Below, piece after piece: positions 54,049 to 63,985 of a DNA stretch of 64,000 nt (positions within the stretch are counted from its first letter, which is position 1; each line of letters starts with the position of its first letter). A model generated the notes under the pieces. That model was not told the DNA's origin and made no database searches. It saw only the letters and a program-made list of their open reading frames with translations. Source of the DNA: Peronospora farinosa (taxonomy: Eukaryota; Oomycota; Peronosporomycetes; Peronosporales; Peronosporaceae). The stretch covers positions 372,001 to 436,000 of the forward strand of contig CANTFK010000239.1 in NCBI GenBank assembly GCA_947646735.1, in the 5' to 3' direction. A program made the position numbers and the translations under genes.

Positions 54049-54685
54049 TGTAGCGGAGCTGCACAGCTCTTTAGCCAGAGGAAGACTTTCGGCTGGAAGC
54101 CTCTTAGCTCTAGAGAACTAAATAGAGTTAAGGCTAAAAGCCACTTAGTTCTAAGGAACTAATTAAACGACTTAAAGTCACCCTGTTCTAAGGAAGTAGG
54201 AGAGACTTTTAGTCAGCAAGCAATAAGCTTAAAGATCAGAGAACCAACGCACAGAGTGCAAGAACAAGCTAGAGCTTAGAGGTTCAGAGAACCAACGCAC
54301 GAAGTGCACAAGGGAACAAGTCAGAACGACTTACGATCTTAAACTCAAAAGGAGAATTGATTTTATTTATGCTTTAAGATTTTATGAATAGTCCTACTCT
54401 AAGTACACTACACTAGATTAATTACTATAATAGTAATTATTATATGCAGACTTTGCTATTGAACGACGTATCGTCTAAACATCTGTGTATGATGTACTTA
54501 ATACAGCGTTAGTGATTTGTCGAATCCTAATCGATAAGATACGGTATTACCGAATACCGTATCTTAACGCTCATACTTAATACCTCTCTAAAGAGAAGTA
54601 TAATAATGCATTATATGCAATACAAAGGGGAGTTTAACCGTAAACTCTCGGAAAGACGCTACAACCGTCGTGTAACCCCGTTACA
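54049..54685 (-). mobile_element. Solo LTR of family B
   Basis: The 637-bp sequence matches the 5' LTR of element 2 (20130-20768) over its full length. It starts TGTAACGGGGTTACACG on the minus strand and ends in GCTACA. A direct repeat GTTGA flanks it exactly (54044-54048 and 54686-54690), a 5-bp target-site duplication. It therefore records a complete insertion followed by recombination between its two LTRs. Confidence 0.95.
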
Positions 54686-55916
54686 GTTGATTCTTGATCT
54701 GCTTGCCTTCTGACCACTTGAGCCGTCTTGCGATCTTGTATCTGGACTTCTTAGTCCTCTGCGTCTAATCACAGCTTGAGAATGTCTTGAGAGTCCTTGA
54801 CGCACCTAGCCAAACAATCCAGGGCGTACAATTGCGAGGGTAAGGGTGAGCTTCACGAGACGTCGGGTGTCCAAAGAATCCATCCCGGAGTAGAAGCTGA
54901 CACTTGTTCCTTTCAAAGTGAATTGAGCTCTCTTTAATGTTAAATAATTCAATACCAAAGCCTACGATTCTGCCTATCTGTAGTCCAGGATCTATTGCCA
55001 CGTATCACCCTTTCGAAATAAAATCAGATCTTGTCATGTAGTCCACTCCAATATCACCGCGATCTGAATCTCTGCCTCAATCGGATCTAATACGATAATA
55101 GTATCGGATCGCGGTACTAATAGTTAGTATCGGATCGCGGTACTAACAGTTTGTATCGAATCGCGATCCGCCGGATCATGGCTTGTCACTATCGTCTTCC
55201 AATTCACCGGGTCAGGCGAAATGGTCCATCTACATGATATGTCATGTCCACCTCATTCCAGTCTTCCAGAGTGATGTAGTTAGCCAGACTGTGTTCCATA
55301 TACTTAAATATACTAATTCACCATCTTAGAGATCGCGCTTACGCGGATCGCTATTTGAAAGATACTGAGATTGCAGTTACGTAGTTCTGGGCCGTAGTTA
55401 ATTCAACAAAGAGCTGTGAGCACCACCATTCACTGATGTGCATTCCATTTGTAACGTCTCGAGAACTTCTTCTGCTGGATCGCGATTCATCCATTTACTC
55501 ATTATGGACTAAACCGAAAAAAAAATGCGCGATCTCACGTTGCAAAAATCATTCTTTTGCTTCGCCACACAGGCAGCGATACGTTCGGCTATTAATCCTG
55601 CTACGAGGTTCGCGTCTCGTGGTCGTGATAATTTAATTTCATCACGACGCTCTCGCTCACGTCACCGTTCACGGTTTCGACGGCGTGAGTCGCCTCACCG
55701 TTCACGTTCAGCCCACGCTCGCGCTTGCATCGGAGTAGCCCGACTCAATGGACTCATATGAACGAAGAACATCAGGAACGTCACTAAGAAGCGAGGAGCG
55801 CGGTCTCCACGTATCCTGTTTGCGTCAGTACCCAAACCAGCTTATACGATACTTGCGCGCGGATGAAACCACGCTCTTCTCGTGATCCGGCTGTATCACT
55901 GCACGTGGAAAATCCA
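54686..55916. other. Repeat-derived stretch with RS-rich fragment
   Basis: No complete gene. A 26-27 bp unit (AGTATCGGATCGCGGTACTAAT) is repeated two to three times at 55090-55165. A plus frame at 55525-55758 encodes an Arg/Ser-rich stretch (SRRSRSRHRSRFRRRE) of the kind seen in retroelement Gag or splicing-factor tails; it stops before the repeat-A insertion at 55917. Minus ORF 54765-55001 is unrecognised. Confidence 0.35.
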
Positions 55917-57069
55917 TGTTGTGGAGTAGATTCTTATAATGTTATGATAAGACTCCAAACCACTCACTGGGCCGGACTGCCGACGGTCGGAGGGGTTACC
56001 CCCAATACGCTTATGGACCTTCTCTCACCTTGTGTACCCGTCGGCTGGCGGGTGGCACTCTTTGGAAGACTTAGTGAGGATTTTTTATGTCTGCCTTGAG
56101 AGAGGTATACCTGGAGGGGCACCGAGTGACTATTCTTGACTCGGTGGTCCGGTAGGTGGCCACCCTATCGACCTTGTCGAGAGCGGGCTTAGAGCCATTT
56201 TATCAGGGAGCTTGTCGTACCTGGCCTTTCCTTGGTTGGCTCAGGGGTTCTTACCATCTATCCTTTGCTTGGTTCCGGACCTCTAGGTGGGAGGGCGATA
56301 GCGGGTTTTGCGGCTGCTACTCGAGACGAATCCACAGGCCAAATATATTCTGGGTTTCTTCTGCACTTGAGTCTAGCAGACCGACCATCTTCAACAGGGG
56401 GCCAAAATATATCTTTTCCTAGAAATTGGTAGTAGATCAAAAAAAGTATTTAAGCGCGACAAAGTCGTGTCACGTGAGATTCTGTTCGCGCTTGAGTCTA
56501 ACTACACGACTGTCTAAAATGGAGGAGGGCAAATTACATATATTTTTCAGAACAGGTGTGTGTTCAGACTCAAATTACTTTGAACGCGACAAAGTTGTGC
56601 CACGTAGATCGCACATTGAGTAGCATTTTATATAGTCCTATCCTTTTAATTCCTTTACTCTATCCTTGCCAACCAAATTTCTTGTGTCGACCAGTTTGAT
56701 ACTTGTAGTGACTGGTTAGGAGTGGCTGAACCTCAAAGGACACAGTTAAACCGATGAGTAACTCTGGTCAACCGATGAGGGACCGGGCATACCGATGAGG
56801 GACCAGTTCATCCAACAAGAGACCCAGGTTTACAAATGAGGGGACCGTGGTCGACTTTTTTCGGTACCGTCTAACCAGTACCCTATTAATGACCTCCCTT
56901 TTGCTGGTCATTTACATTCTCAGCCTACGGTCGCTTCACTCCGAGGTCCCCTTTCTCCCCGTTCCCTTCTCTCTGGTGCGTGGTCCCTTCTTCCTGGCTC
57001 GTAGTCACTTGTCCCTTCATATCAATTCTTCCCATCGATTCTCCACATCTCGAATAGCACTTCACCACA
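55917..57069 (+). mobile_element. Repeat family A, complete copy 2
   Basis: The 1153-bp copy begins TGTTGTGGAGTA and ends CACTTCACCACA, and is flanked on both sides by a direct TCCA (55913-55916 and 57070-57073), a 4-bp target-site duplication. It aligns along its whole length with the reverse complement of 13477-14619, including the internal strings GCCGGACTGCCGACGGTCGG and CACAGGCCAAATATATTCTG. Its minisatellite is shorter (about five units near 56760-56860). It has no coding capacity. Confidence 0.85.
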
Positions 57070-57369
57070 TCCACGTGACCTTCAATACGATCTATAATAT
57101 ATAGTACCTGGCCTTCCTCATCCACAAGCGGTTGTGAGACCTCGCGATGGTAATGCTGGCGTCCTGTCACACCAGAACGATGTCGATCAGTCTGTAAATA
57201 AGGCTGTCGATGCTCTAATGAAATCAGAGGCTGCTCTTGAACGTGCTGCTTAGGAGGAGAGGACTGAGAGTAAGATCTGAAAGTCGAACCGTGAACTACT
57301 TAAACAGTTTAGGGCTTTGGAACGCCAGTTCATTGGTCATGCGTCATGCACAGGCGATTACGCAGCCTC
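57070..57369 (+). pseudogene. Coiled-coil Gag-like fragment
   Basis: A plus frame reads NDVDQSVNKAVDALMKSEAA and, after two stops, SNRELLKQFRALERQFIGHA. The helical, charged composition suits a Gag or similar retroelement protein. It may continue the RS-rich fragment on the other side of the repeat-A insertion. I cannot name it. Confidence 0.3.
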
Positions 57370-57576
57370 GCCCGATGTCATCGGCGCGTTGAGTAAGACG
57401 GGAAGGCCGTTCGACTTACGGACCCCTAAAGCCGGCATCGGAGCCAAACAGTGAAGCGTAGCCGGACGATATTCCTTCAGCCGCCCGACATAGAATGTCG
57501 GGTGGAGTCGCAGTGAAGAGGGGATGTCGAGTGTATAAGCGTCGCCAATTGCCTTCAGAACCTTGAATGGACCGAT
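57370..57576 (-). pseudogene. Gypsy integrase C-terminal domain fragment
   Basis: The minus strand reads IGPFKVLKAIGDAYTLDIP and SLRLHPTFYVGRLKEYRPA, the C-terminal domain of Ty3/gypsy integrases that precedes the 3' end of pol. It is cut at 57576 by the left arm of the 213-bp inverted repeat. It may be the missing end of element 3 (59538-62244), which is in the same orientation. Confidence 0.7.
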
Positions 57577-57789
57577 GGGTCACTCCAGCTGTGGTTTCAA
57601 TCTTCGATACAGTGAGCTACATTCTTGAGTGACCCAGATCTACTGAAGAGGGACCGAGGTTTACCGAAGAGGGAACCAGGTATATCAACGAGGGATCGGG
57701 TCTACCGACGAGGGGCCGAGGTCGACCGATGAGGGACCGGGTCTACCAACGAGGGGCCGAGGTCGACCGATGAGGGACCGGGTCGACCC
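57577..57789. repeat. Left arm of a 213-bp inverted repeat
   Basis: Starts GGGTCACTCCAGCTGTGG and ends GGGTCGACCC. It is the reverse complement of 58610-58822 with only about two mismatches by eye; the arms are separated by 820 bp. The inner two thirds of each arm consist of the family-A minisatellite unit. Confidence 0.85.
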
Positions 57790-58210
57790 AATGAGGGACC
57801 GGGTCGACCGACAAAGGACCCAGGTCTACCGACGAGGGACCATGGCCATCCATCCAAGGAGCTATCTATTGGCTGAAAATTCAACCAATCAGAAACCTGG
57901 ATTTTCGTTGGTTGTCCACGCGTCACCGTTTCGTGAGCTCGCTGTTCCTGCTTCGCGCCCCTTGCTCGGGACTTCAGCAGCGCCGCACCTGTCGGTCCCA
58001 GTGGCATCCTGGTTACATAGCTAGTAGCAGATGAACCTTCCGACGAGTGCTAAGCCGTGACAGGTCGACCGATGAGGGACCGGGTCTACCAACGAGGGGC
58101 CGAGGTCGACCGATGAGGGACCGGGTCGACCCAATGAGGGACCGGGTCGACCGACAAAGGACCCAGGTCTACCGACGAGGGACCATGGCCAACCATCCAA
58201 GGAGCTATCT
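57720..58210. repeat. 148-bp direct repeat with minisatellite
   Basis: The sequence from GTCGACCGATGAGGGACC to CATCCAAGGAGCTATCT occurs at 57720-57867 and again at 58063-58210 with one or two differences (CCATCCATCC against CCAACCATCC). The 195 bp between them include AAATTCAACCAATCAGAAACC and a fragment found nowhere else in the window. Each copy holds five to six 20-21 bp minisatellite units. Confidence 0.85.
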
Positions 58211-58388
58211 CTCGGGGCCTATCGACTTGGTGTTTCCGGGTGCCTTCATCCGGAACTTGGTCGGCTTGGATTGCGCGATCTTTTTTTGTTGTTTTTTGGG
58301 GACCTTAGCCTCTCGGTTTTCACCGTCGGCTGATGGTCCTCTGGATCATGATAGGCATCATGACCCAAGGTGTCCTCTACGAGGACAT

Positions 58389-58902
58389 AGGGTCCTTCAA
58401 GAATGCAGCTCGATGTATCGAAGATTGAAAACACAGCTGGAGTGACCCAGGTTGGCCACAAACTACCTAACAATGACAAGCAAATAACCCTACGTGATTG
58501 ACGTGGTGAAGACATGCGCGTGCTCAAGTCGCCGTACGAAGGGAGGGAAGCCCGGTAGGTAATCTACATACCTTATCGATGCGGCGATGGCAAGATATTT
58601 GAAAGCGTTGGGTCGACCCGGTCCCTCATCGGTCGACCTCGGCCCCTCGTTGGTAGACCCGGTCCCTCATCGGTCGACCTCGGCCCCTCGTCGGTAGACC
58701 CGATCCCTCGTTGATATACCTGGTTCGCTCTTCGGTAAACCTCGGTCCCTCTTTAGTAGATCTGGGTCACTCAAGAATGCAGCTCACTGTATCGAAGATT
58801 GAAACCACAGCTGGAGTGACCCAGGTTGGCCACGGACTCACCAACCAAAGAGCAAGCAAATAACCCTACGTGATTGACGAGGGAATACATGCCCATGCTC
58901 AA
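58389..58902. repeat. Direct repeat of ~130 bp
   Basis: The sequence AAGAATGCAGCTC...TATCGAAGATTGAAA...CACAGCTGGAGTGACCCAGG, continuing through AGCAAATAACCCTACGTGATTGACG, occurs at 58389-58526 and at 58774-58902. A reverse-complement piece of the same sequence forms the outer part of the left inverted-repeat arm at 57577. Confidence 0.75.
58610..58822. repeat. Right arm of the 213-bp inverted repeat
   Basis: Mirror image of 57577-57789; begins GGGTCGACCC and ends CTGGAGTGACCC. Confidence 0.85.
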
Positions 58903-58936
58903 GCCGCTGTACGTCTGAGCAAGCGCAAGGGGCGGC

Positions 58937-59190
58937 TGTGGTGAAGTGCTTTCCTAAATTGTGAAGAACCCAGGGGCCAGTTGGATTGAAGGGACAAGGG
59001 GCCATGGACTAGGGAGAAGGGACCACGCACCAGAGAGAAGGGATCGGAGATAAGGGAACCTCGAAGTGAAGCGACCGTTGGCTGAGAATTTGAGAGACAC
59101 ACAAAGGAGAGGTTATTACCAGGGTACTGTTTAACCGGTACCGAAGGGAGTCGACCATGGCCCTCATTGGTCGACCCGGTCCCTCATTGG
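58937..59190 (-). repeat. Truncated copy of repeat family A
   Basis: Opens TGTGGTGAAGTGC, exactly the terminus of copy 1 at 13477, and follows it through GGACCAGAGAGA-like strings, the degenerate palindrome GGTACTGTTTAACCGGTACC and two minisatellite units, then stops near 59190. The rest of the element is missing. Confidence 0.7.
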
Positions 59191-59537
59191 TCAGGCCCTT
59201 AAACCTTCCGTAGATAATATTACACGATCACCTTTCTCAAACTTTCTCATGTTCATTCTTCAACTTTTGTCAGTGTTCTCTTTCTGTTGGTCTACCGCAG
59301 ATTGTAGTACGTCGCGTACAAACTGGGTGATGGCTTAACGTTGGAGTATAAACTCCGACACAGCCATGTCATCAGTTGGTCGCGCCGATACAATCGGAGC
59401 GTAGTCAGCAGTACGTTAATGCTTACCCGAATTCGGGTCAATCAGTGTCTGCGCAGTCCATAGAGCTGAATGGGACGCCACGTCACATGGCGTTGAAGCA
59501 GCAGTCTTTGCCTTTGATCGGTGTACAATATTGGCGC
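59191..59537. other. Unassigned sequence next to the integrase
   Basis: No gene is seen. It separates the truncated repeat-A copy from the integrase core of element 3. Confidence 0.3.
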
Positions 59538-60335
59538 TCAAAATACCGTGAGCTGCACTCGATCCTTGTTTATTATCTTCACCCCCCAGAGTAAAGCCAC
59601 TAGGTGTTGTGGGTCGTTCCACGGCAAGAAGGGTAGGAACTCGAGAAGACGAGTCGAATTTACAAAAAATGACGTTAACCCTGTTGACGCGTGTACGGCA
59701 TTGTTTAATGCGAACGCAGCGAGTGGTAAAAATGCACTCCAACTTGTAAATGACGTAGCGTAACTTCGAAAAACGCCTTCGAGGACCCAGTTCACGCGCT
59801 TGATTTGCCCATTCATTTTAGGATGGGACGCTTTCGACATCTTCAGTCTTTTTCCGAGACGCTCGAACAGTGACGTCCAAAATGCGGATGTGAATCGCGA
59901 ATCACTTCCCGAAAAAATGTTTTCTGGCAGGCCATAATGACGGAACCTTGCGTCAAAAACGTGCGCCACGGTCTCTGCCGCGTCGATCGTAGCGTGAAAA
60001 GGCACTAGATGTGTCATCTTGCTGAATTTGTCAACAAAAACCAGAATACCCGTTCGAGCTTGACTATCGGGCGTGAGACCGAAGATAAAGTCCATTGAAA
60101 CTGATCGCCAGGCCTCGGCTGCAATCGGCAACGATCGCAGGGGAGCCTGCGACGATAGAGATGGCTTCACACGCTGGCAGTTTTCGCACGTTCGAATTTA
60201 GTTGCGTACCCGCTTATACATGTGGGGCCAGAAGAAGTCTCGAGACACAGCCGTGAAAGTCTTTTCGCGGCCTAAATGGCCACCAGATGGGAAATTGTGA
60301 TACTTGCGGATGATTCTTGCTCGCAAATCCATGTC
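59538..60335 (-). pseudogene. Gypsy integrase, catalytic residues lost
   Basis: A zinc-binding HHCC part reads YHNFPSGGHLG...CENCQRVKPS. The core starts SMDFIFGLTPD with the first Asp present. Where the family has SDRD(P/S)RFTS this copy has SGSDSRFTS, so the second catalytic Asp is Gly; where it has GQTERVN this copy has GQIKRVN, so the catalytic Glu is Lys. A stop interrupts the zinc domain (RVRN-stop-IRTCENC). Two of the three DDE residues are gone, so this copy cannot integrate. Confidence 0.8.
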
Positions 60336-60589
60336 GTTGGCGATCACCGTGCGAGTAACATCGAATTGGTCGATGATGTACAGGAGTAAGTAGTCTTATA
60401 AACCGTATTAATGAATATGGTCGCGCTTGGCTCGGGATAAGGCTCCCAGTGCAGCATCGCTGGGAGCACGCAGATACTCGATAATGTCTGCATAATCCGA
60501 ATCGCCCTTGTACGCTGCAACAATCTCATCAAATAAATTAGCTCGGGTGTAACCCAAATTAGGTTCAGCAATACAATCATCGCACATCG

Positions 60590-61140
60590 ATCATCATCAT
60601 CGTCGTCATCAGTCGCCTGACGACTCAGCGCAGTCCGAAAATCGTAGTCGGGGCGTCGTGACAGAGTGTCGGCTAGAATATTAGTCTTGCCTGTCTTGTA
60701 ATGTATGACGAAGTTGTACTTAGAGAAGAATGAGGTCCATCGTGCCATCCGTTGGGGCAGGTGTGGACACATCATCGCTGTGCGAAGCGATGCATGGTCT
60801 GTATACAAAGCAAAATGTACGTTCACCAAGCAGATGCACGCGAAACTTGATGAGTGCATAGCGCATCGCTAACAACTCCTTGTCGTAAACCGGATAGTTC
60901 TTTTCGGCTGGCTTCATCTGTCGCGACTGATAGATCACGACTCGTTTGCGGCCCCCATGCCCTCATCATCAAATTGCATGAGGGCACAACTGATTGAGAA
61001 ATCACTGGCATCGCATACCACGTGGAACGGCTTGAGTCGTCCGGGAGGAACAACACTGGCGCTGAAGCCAGGCTCTTCCTTACTGCTTCGAAAGCTGCTT
61101 GGTGCTCGGGACGCTACGACCACGTGGCTTCTTTCTTCAT
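60590..61140 (-). pseudogene. Gypsy RNase H (element 3)
   Basis: The frames joined read FHVVCDASDFSISCALMQFD, MKPAEKNYPVYDKELLAMRY, YTDHASLRTAM, and YKTGKTNILADTLSRRPDYD with frameshifts near 60940 and 60840. A (GAT/GAC)-type run encodes seven Asp near 60600. Confidence 0.8.
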
Positions 61141-61284
61141 AAGTGACGACAAAGTATGTAAAGAACCAGCATAATCCTTTGTATACTTGTGCAAGTAATT
61201 AGCCAAGCCGAGCCACTGGCGTAACTCTGTAGGGGTCTTGGTTGTGGGCCAAGAACAGATTGACGACACCTTCTCTGGGTCTAT

Positions 61285-61339
61285 TTAAAGATATAGCGCA
61301 AACAATTACAAAAAGAATTGAAAATCCTATAGTTAGTCG
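61285..61339. repeat. 55-bp AT-rich insertion in the gypsy RT
   Basis: On the minus strand the RT frame reads KKGVR, then an AT-rich stretch encoding LTIGFSILFVIVCAISLN, then DPEKVSS in a shifted frame, where relatives have GVR-x-DPEKV. The stretch is far AT-richer than the element. Organellar filler DNA is one explanation. Confidence 0.5.
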
Positions 61340-61353
61340 AACTCCCTTTTTAC

Positions 61354-61935
61354 TCACATAATAAACCAACACCGGAATCTCCGATGCACAAAAAAACACT
61401 TCTTTAGATTCCCGTACAACTTGTTGTCCCGCATAACTTGAAACACTTGCTTCAGGTGTTGAAGGTGAACTTGGACATCGCTGAGGTTGCCCTCGGCGCG
61501 ACTGTGGACGAAAATGTCGTCAAAATAACTTGGAGCAAAGTTCCGAAGAGGTCTCAACACTTGAGACACCATGCGATGTAAAATGGCCGGAACGTTCTTT
61601 AACCCTTGTGGCATAACCAGCCACTCCCATAACATGCCACTCGGGGTGCTTACCGCTGTGAATGGGATATCACTCGGTCGCATCAAAATATGTTAACAGC
61701 CATCGGCCAAGTCGATGGCACTGAAGATGACACTTCCTGACATGGAATGCAGCATCATGTCCTTCCTGGGAATAGAAGTTTGCGCAGGAATAGTGGCATC
61801 ATTTAGCTCATTCAAAATATGCAATATCCGCCAGCCTCCCGTAGCTTTCTTCACGCAGAAGGTTGGGCTCGAATGTGGTGAGATACTCTCACGCACATGA
61901 CCCGCCTTGCGGCGGCCTTTTAAGGAATGCGCCAA
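61354..61935 (-). pseudogene. Gypsy reverse transcriptase (element 3)
   Basis: Motifs are SISPHSSPTFCVKKATGGWR, IPAQTSIPRKD, FSAIDLADG, PSGMLWEWLVMPQGLKNVPA and the catalytic YFDD box in YFDDIFVHSRAEGN. A stop follows LADGC. The thumb is interrupted by the AT-rich insertion at 61285-61339. Confidence 0.85.
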
Positions 61936-62225
61936 TAGCTTCGACTTGATCTCGAGGCAACGGCCACTGCCGTGTCACACGATACTTCGACCCTGGCACG
62001 AGTAAATATCGTGCCGAACAACATGGTCCGCAGAAAGTTCAGCCGGAATCTTGTCCGGGAACACGTCTGCATACTCACGAGCAATGTCGTAGACAGGGTT
62101 GCCAAATCCTTGCAGAGTCTCCCACGATTGTGACACAAACCTTTCTTCACGCGCAGACTTCGGCTCAGCGCTTCGAGGACGCGTCATATGCTCCTCGTTT
62201 GCCACATTAATTATCTCGTTGGTGG

Positions 62226-62710
62226 TTAGACACACTTGTTCCACAAGGCCTCCCTTGAGTTCACGTAGGAAATGCTTCTACTATTATCTGTGCGAATACA
62301 CTTCATCTTGGTATTTAACTGTTTTTCCATCATCGACTTGTATTCGATTAACTTATCAACCATGGTGGACTTGGGTGCGAGGTAGTATGCGACCACATGG
62401 CGTGAATTATCATCCAGAAGCGTTACCACGAATTTGCTCTTTCTAACGACTTGGTCATCATTGGATCCATTACGTCTCTGTGAAAAACTTTTTGCAGTGA
62501 AATATCGTTTTACTTCGCCGTAACTTGATTTCGGAAACGGCTTGACTGACGACTTCCCAGTCACTCATCCTTCGCATATCTCGTCTTGATCATCATTAAC
62601 AGCAAACGAGTTTCGCATCTTGAATCTTCCTACACACTTGTCGAGGTTTTTCATTGCTTTAAAAGTCAGATGTCTAATCGCGCATGCCACAAACTTGTAC
62701 CTTCAAATTT
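62226..62710 (-). pseudogene. Copia pre-integrase and integrase fragment
   Basis: The pre-integrase zinc region reads GHLTFKAMKNLDKCV-like (here RHLTFKAMKNLDKCV) and EICEG-stop-VTGKSSVKPF; the integrase core follows with KSKFVVTLLDDNSRHVVAYY and KCIRTDN. The domain is cut near 62226 where gypsy element 3 begins. Confidence 0.75.
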
Positions 62711-62849
62711 AGCTTCACCGCCAATCTCTTCATTTGTGTTAGCTGATTCCAATGTGTCACATTCCAACACAAACATTTTTTTTGAATAGCCTGAATTGCC
62801 ACTTCTTGATCTTTCCTGATCTCACATGTTCTGTCTTAAAATGTTACGT

Positions 62850-63150
62850 CCGAAAAAAACAAGGAGCAACTTTTCAGGGACGTGTTTTTATGCGAAAAAA
62901 GTGGACACAAGAAACAAGATTGCTGGAGATTTCACACAAATAAAAGAGCTCGGAACAAGCGTTTTCTGTGGATGAACATGGCTTTGAAGGTTGGATACTT
63001 GATAGTGGTGCGAGTAGTCATATGTGTCCATTCCAGTAAAGTTTGTGGAGATTCGACCACTAAACAGGTCTATATCATTTCGATTGCGAATACAATAACA
63101 GTGCTGGCTGTTGAAGTTGAAACAATTCGTGTCGTCTTTTGAAACAAGAA
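62850..63150 (+). pseudogene. Copia zinc knuckle and protease, inverted
   Basis: The plus strand reads CEKSGHKKQDCW (zinc knuckle) near 62890 and, one frameshift later near 62987, GWILDSGASSHMCPFQ, the copia protease active site D-S-G-A-S. Both are opposite in orientation to the flanking copia Gag and integrase. Confidence 0.8.
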
Positions 63151-63164
63151 GCCAATTCGGATCG

Positions 63165-63262
63165 AAGATTTTTTTATTAAAAAATTTTTTAAATAAATTG
63201 GGGATTTTAAATATTCATTATGAAAGTTTTTTAAATAATAAAAAAATAAAAATTAATTCAGA
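63165..63262. repeat. Strongly AT-rich patch at the inversion edge
   Basis: About 100 bp composed almost only of A and T with few G or C (contains AATTGGGGATTTTAAATATTC). It lies between the inverted protease segment and the Gag. In the plus direction it is open and reads KNFLNKLGILNIHYESFLNN. The composition is unlike any other part of the window and resembles organellar DNA. Confidence 0.45.
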
Positions 63263-63373
63263 TTTGACATCGAATTGTACGTTCCAGAGCTGGATCGTAA
63301 ACTTTGTCAATTCCCGCATTGTCCGAAAGAGGATTACACCGAGACCTCTTATTATTGAAGTTGCTTGTAGCCT

Positions 63374-63985
63374 TCAACGCGATTTGCTCTTCTCATTTCG
63401 AGCAATGCCTTCGATTTCACGACGAAGCGTCTCCTTGGCATGAAACAGATCAATCTCTCCCATATTCTCGATGTCCATGACGACCTGATCGTATTCATCA
63501 GACAAGCTTTTAAGTAATAGGTTCACGAGTTGCTCATCCCGCAAAAATTCATCATTGATGGCTTGCATTGACATACACAGCTCACCAAGCTTGAGAAAGT
63601 GATCCATTACGATTTCTCTTTCTTCATCTTGATCTCGTGCAGCTTTGGACGCATCTGTACCCGATTATGTATGCTTCTTCAAAGAAAAAATCTTCTTAAA
63701 AACTCTCAGGCTTCCACTGTCGTCCCTGCACTCCGAATTATGGATTGAAAAAAAACTAGAATTTATCATAGTACACATATTTGCAAAGGCCTTCATATCG
63801 TTGACTTTCCATGTTGACGCGTTAGCGTCACCTTCACTCGAGGCCTTCGTCGCGTCGATATGTTCCAGCAGTCCCTTCTTGGCGAGTTTTATTCGTGCGT
63901 TAAACTTCCATGCGAAGTAGTTATCTTTATTCAAGACATCATTTGTCTCAGCCGTAGTTGGGCTCATAACCTTTTGCTTATTCAC
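63374..63985 (-). pseudogene. Copia Gag (UBN2-type)
   Basis: The minus strand reads LNKDNYFAWKFNARIKLAKK near 63920 and then, in another frame, LVNLLLKSLSDEYDQVVMDI near 63510, both typical of copia Gag. A frameshift near 63650 separates them. The start MNKQKVMSPTTAETND may be the true start of the protein, 15 bp from the window edge. Confidence 0.8.

Larger units (their letters stand above)
59538..62244 (-). mobile_element. Ty3/gypsy remnant, element 3 (linker to integrase)
   Basis: On the minus strand the order is protease-RT linker (62244-61930, with SAREERF and DVFPDKIPAEL), RT (61935-61354), RNase H (~61130-60590) and integrase (60335-59538). Gag and protease are absent: the left edge abuts the copia integrase near 62245. 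Several stops, frameshifts and a 55-bp AT-rich insertion break the frame. The linker string is shared with element 1. Confidence 0.85.
62226..63985 (-). mobile_element. Ty1/copia remnant with an inverted middle segment
   Basis: Minus-strand Gag (63985-63374) and pre-integrase/integrase (62710-62226) flank a segment (about 62740-63150) in which the zinc knuckle and protease of a copia element are read on the plus strand. The parts are exactly those expected between Gag and pre-integrase, so the middle has been inverted. The element runs to the window edge. Confidence 0.75.

Noticed and set aside
57702..58007. Minus ORF with GRPGSFVGRPGPSLGRPG
   Set aside because: Same minisatellite translated; no start or domain support.
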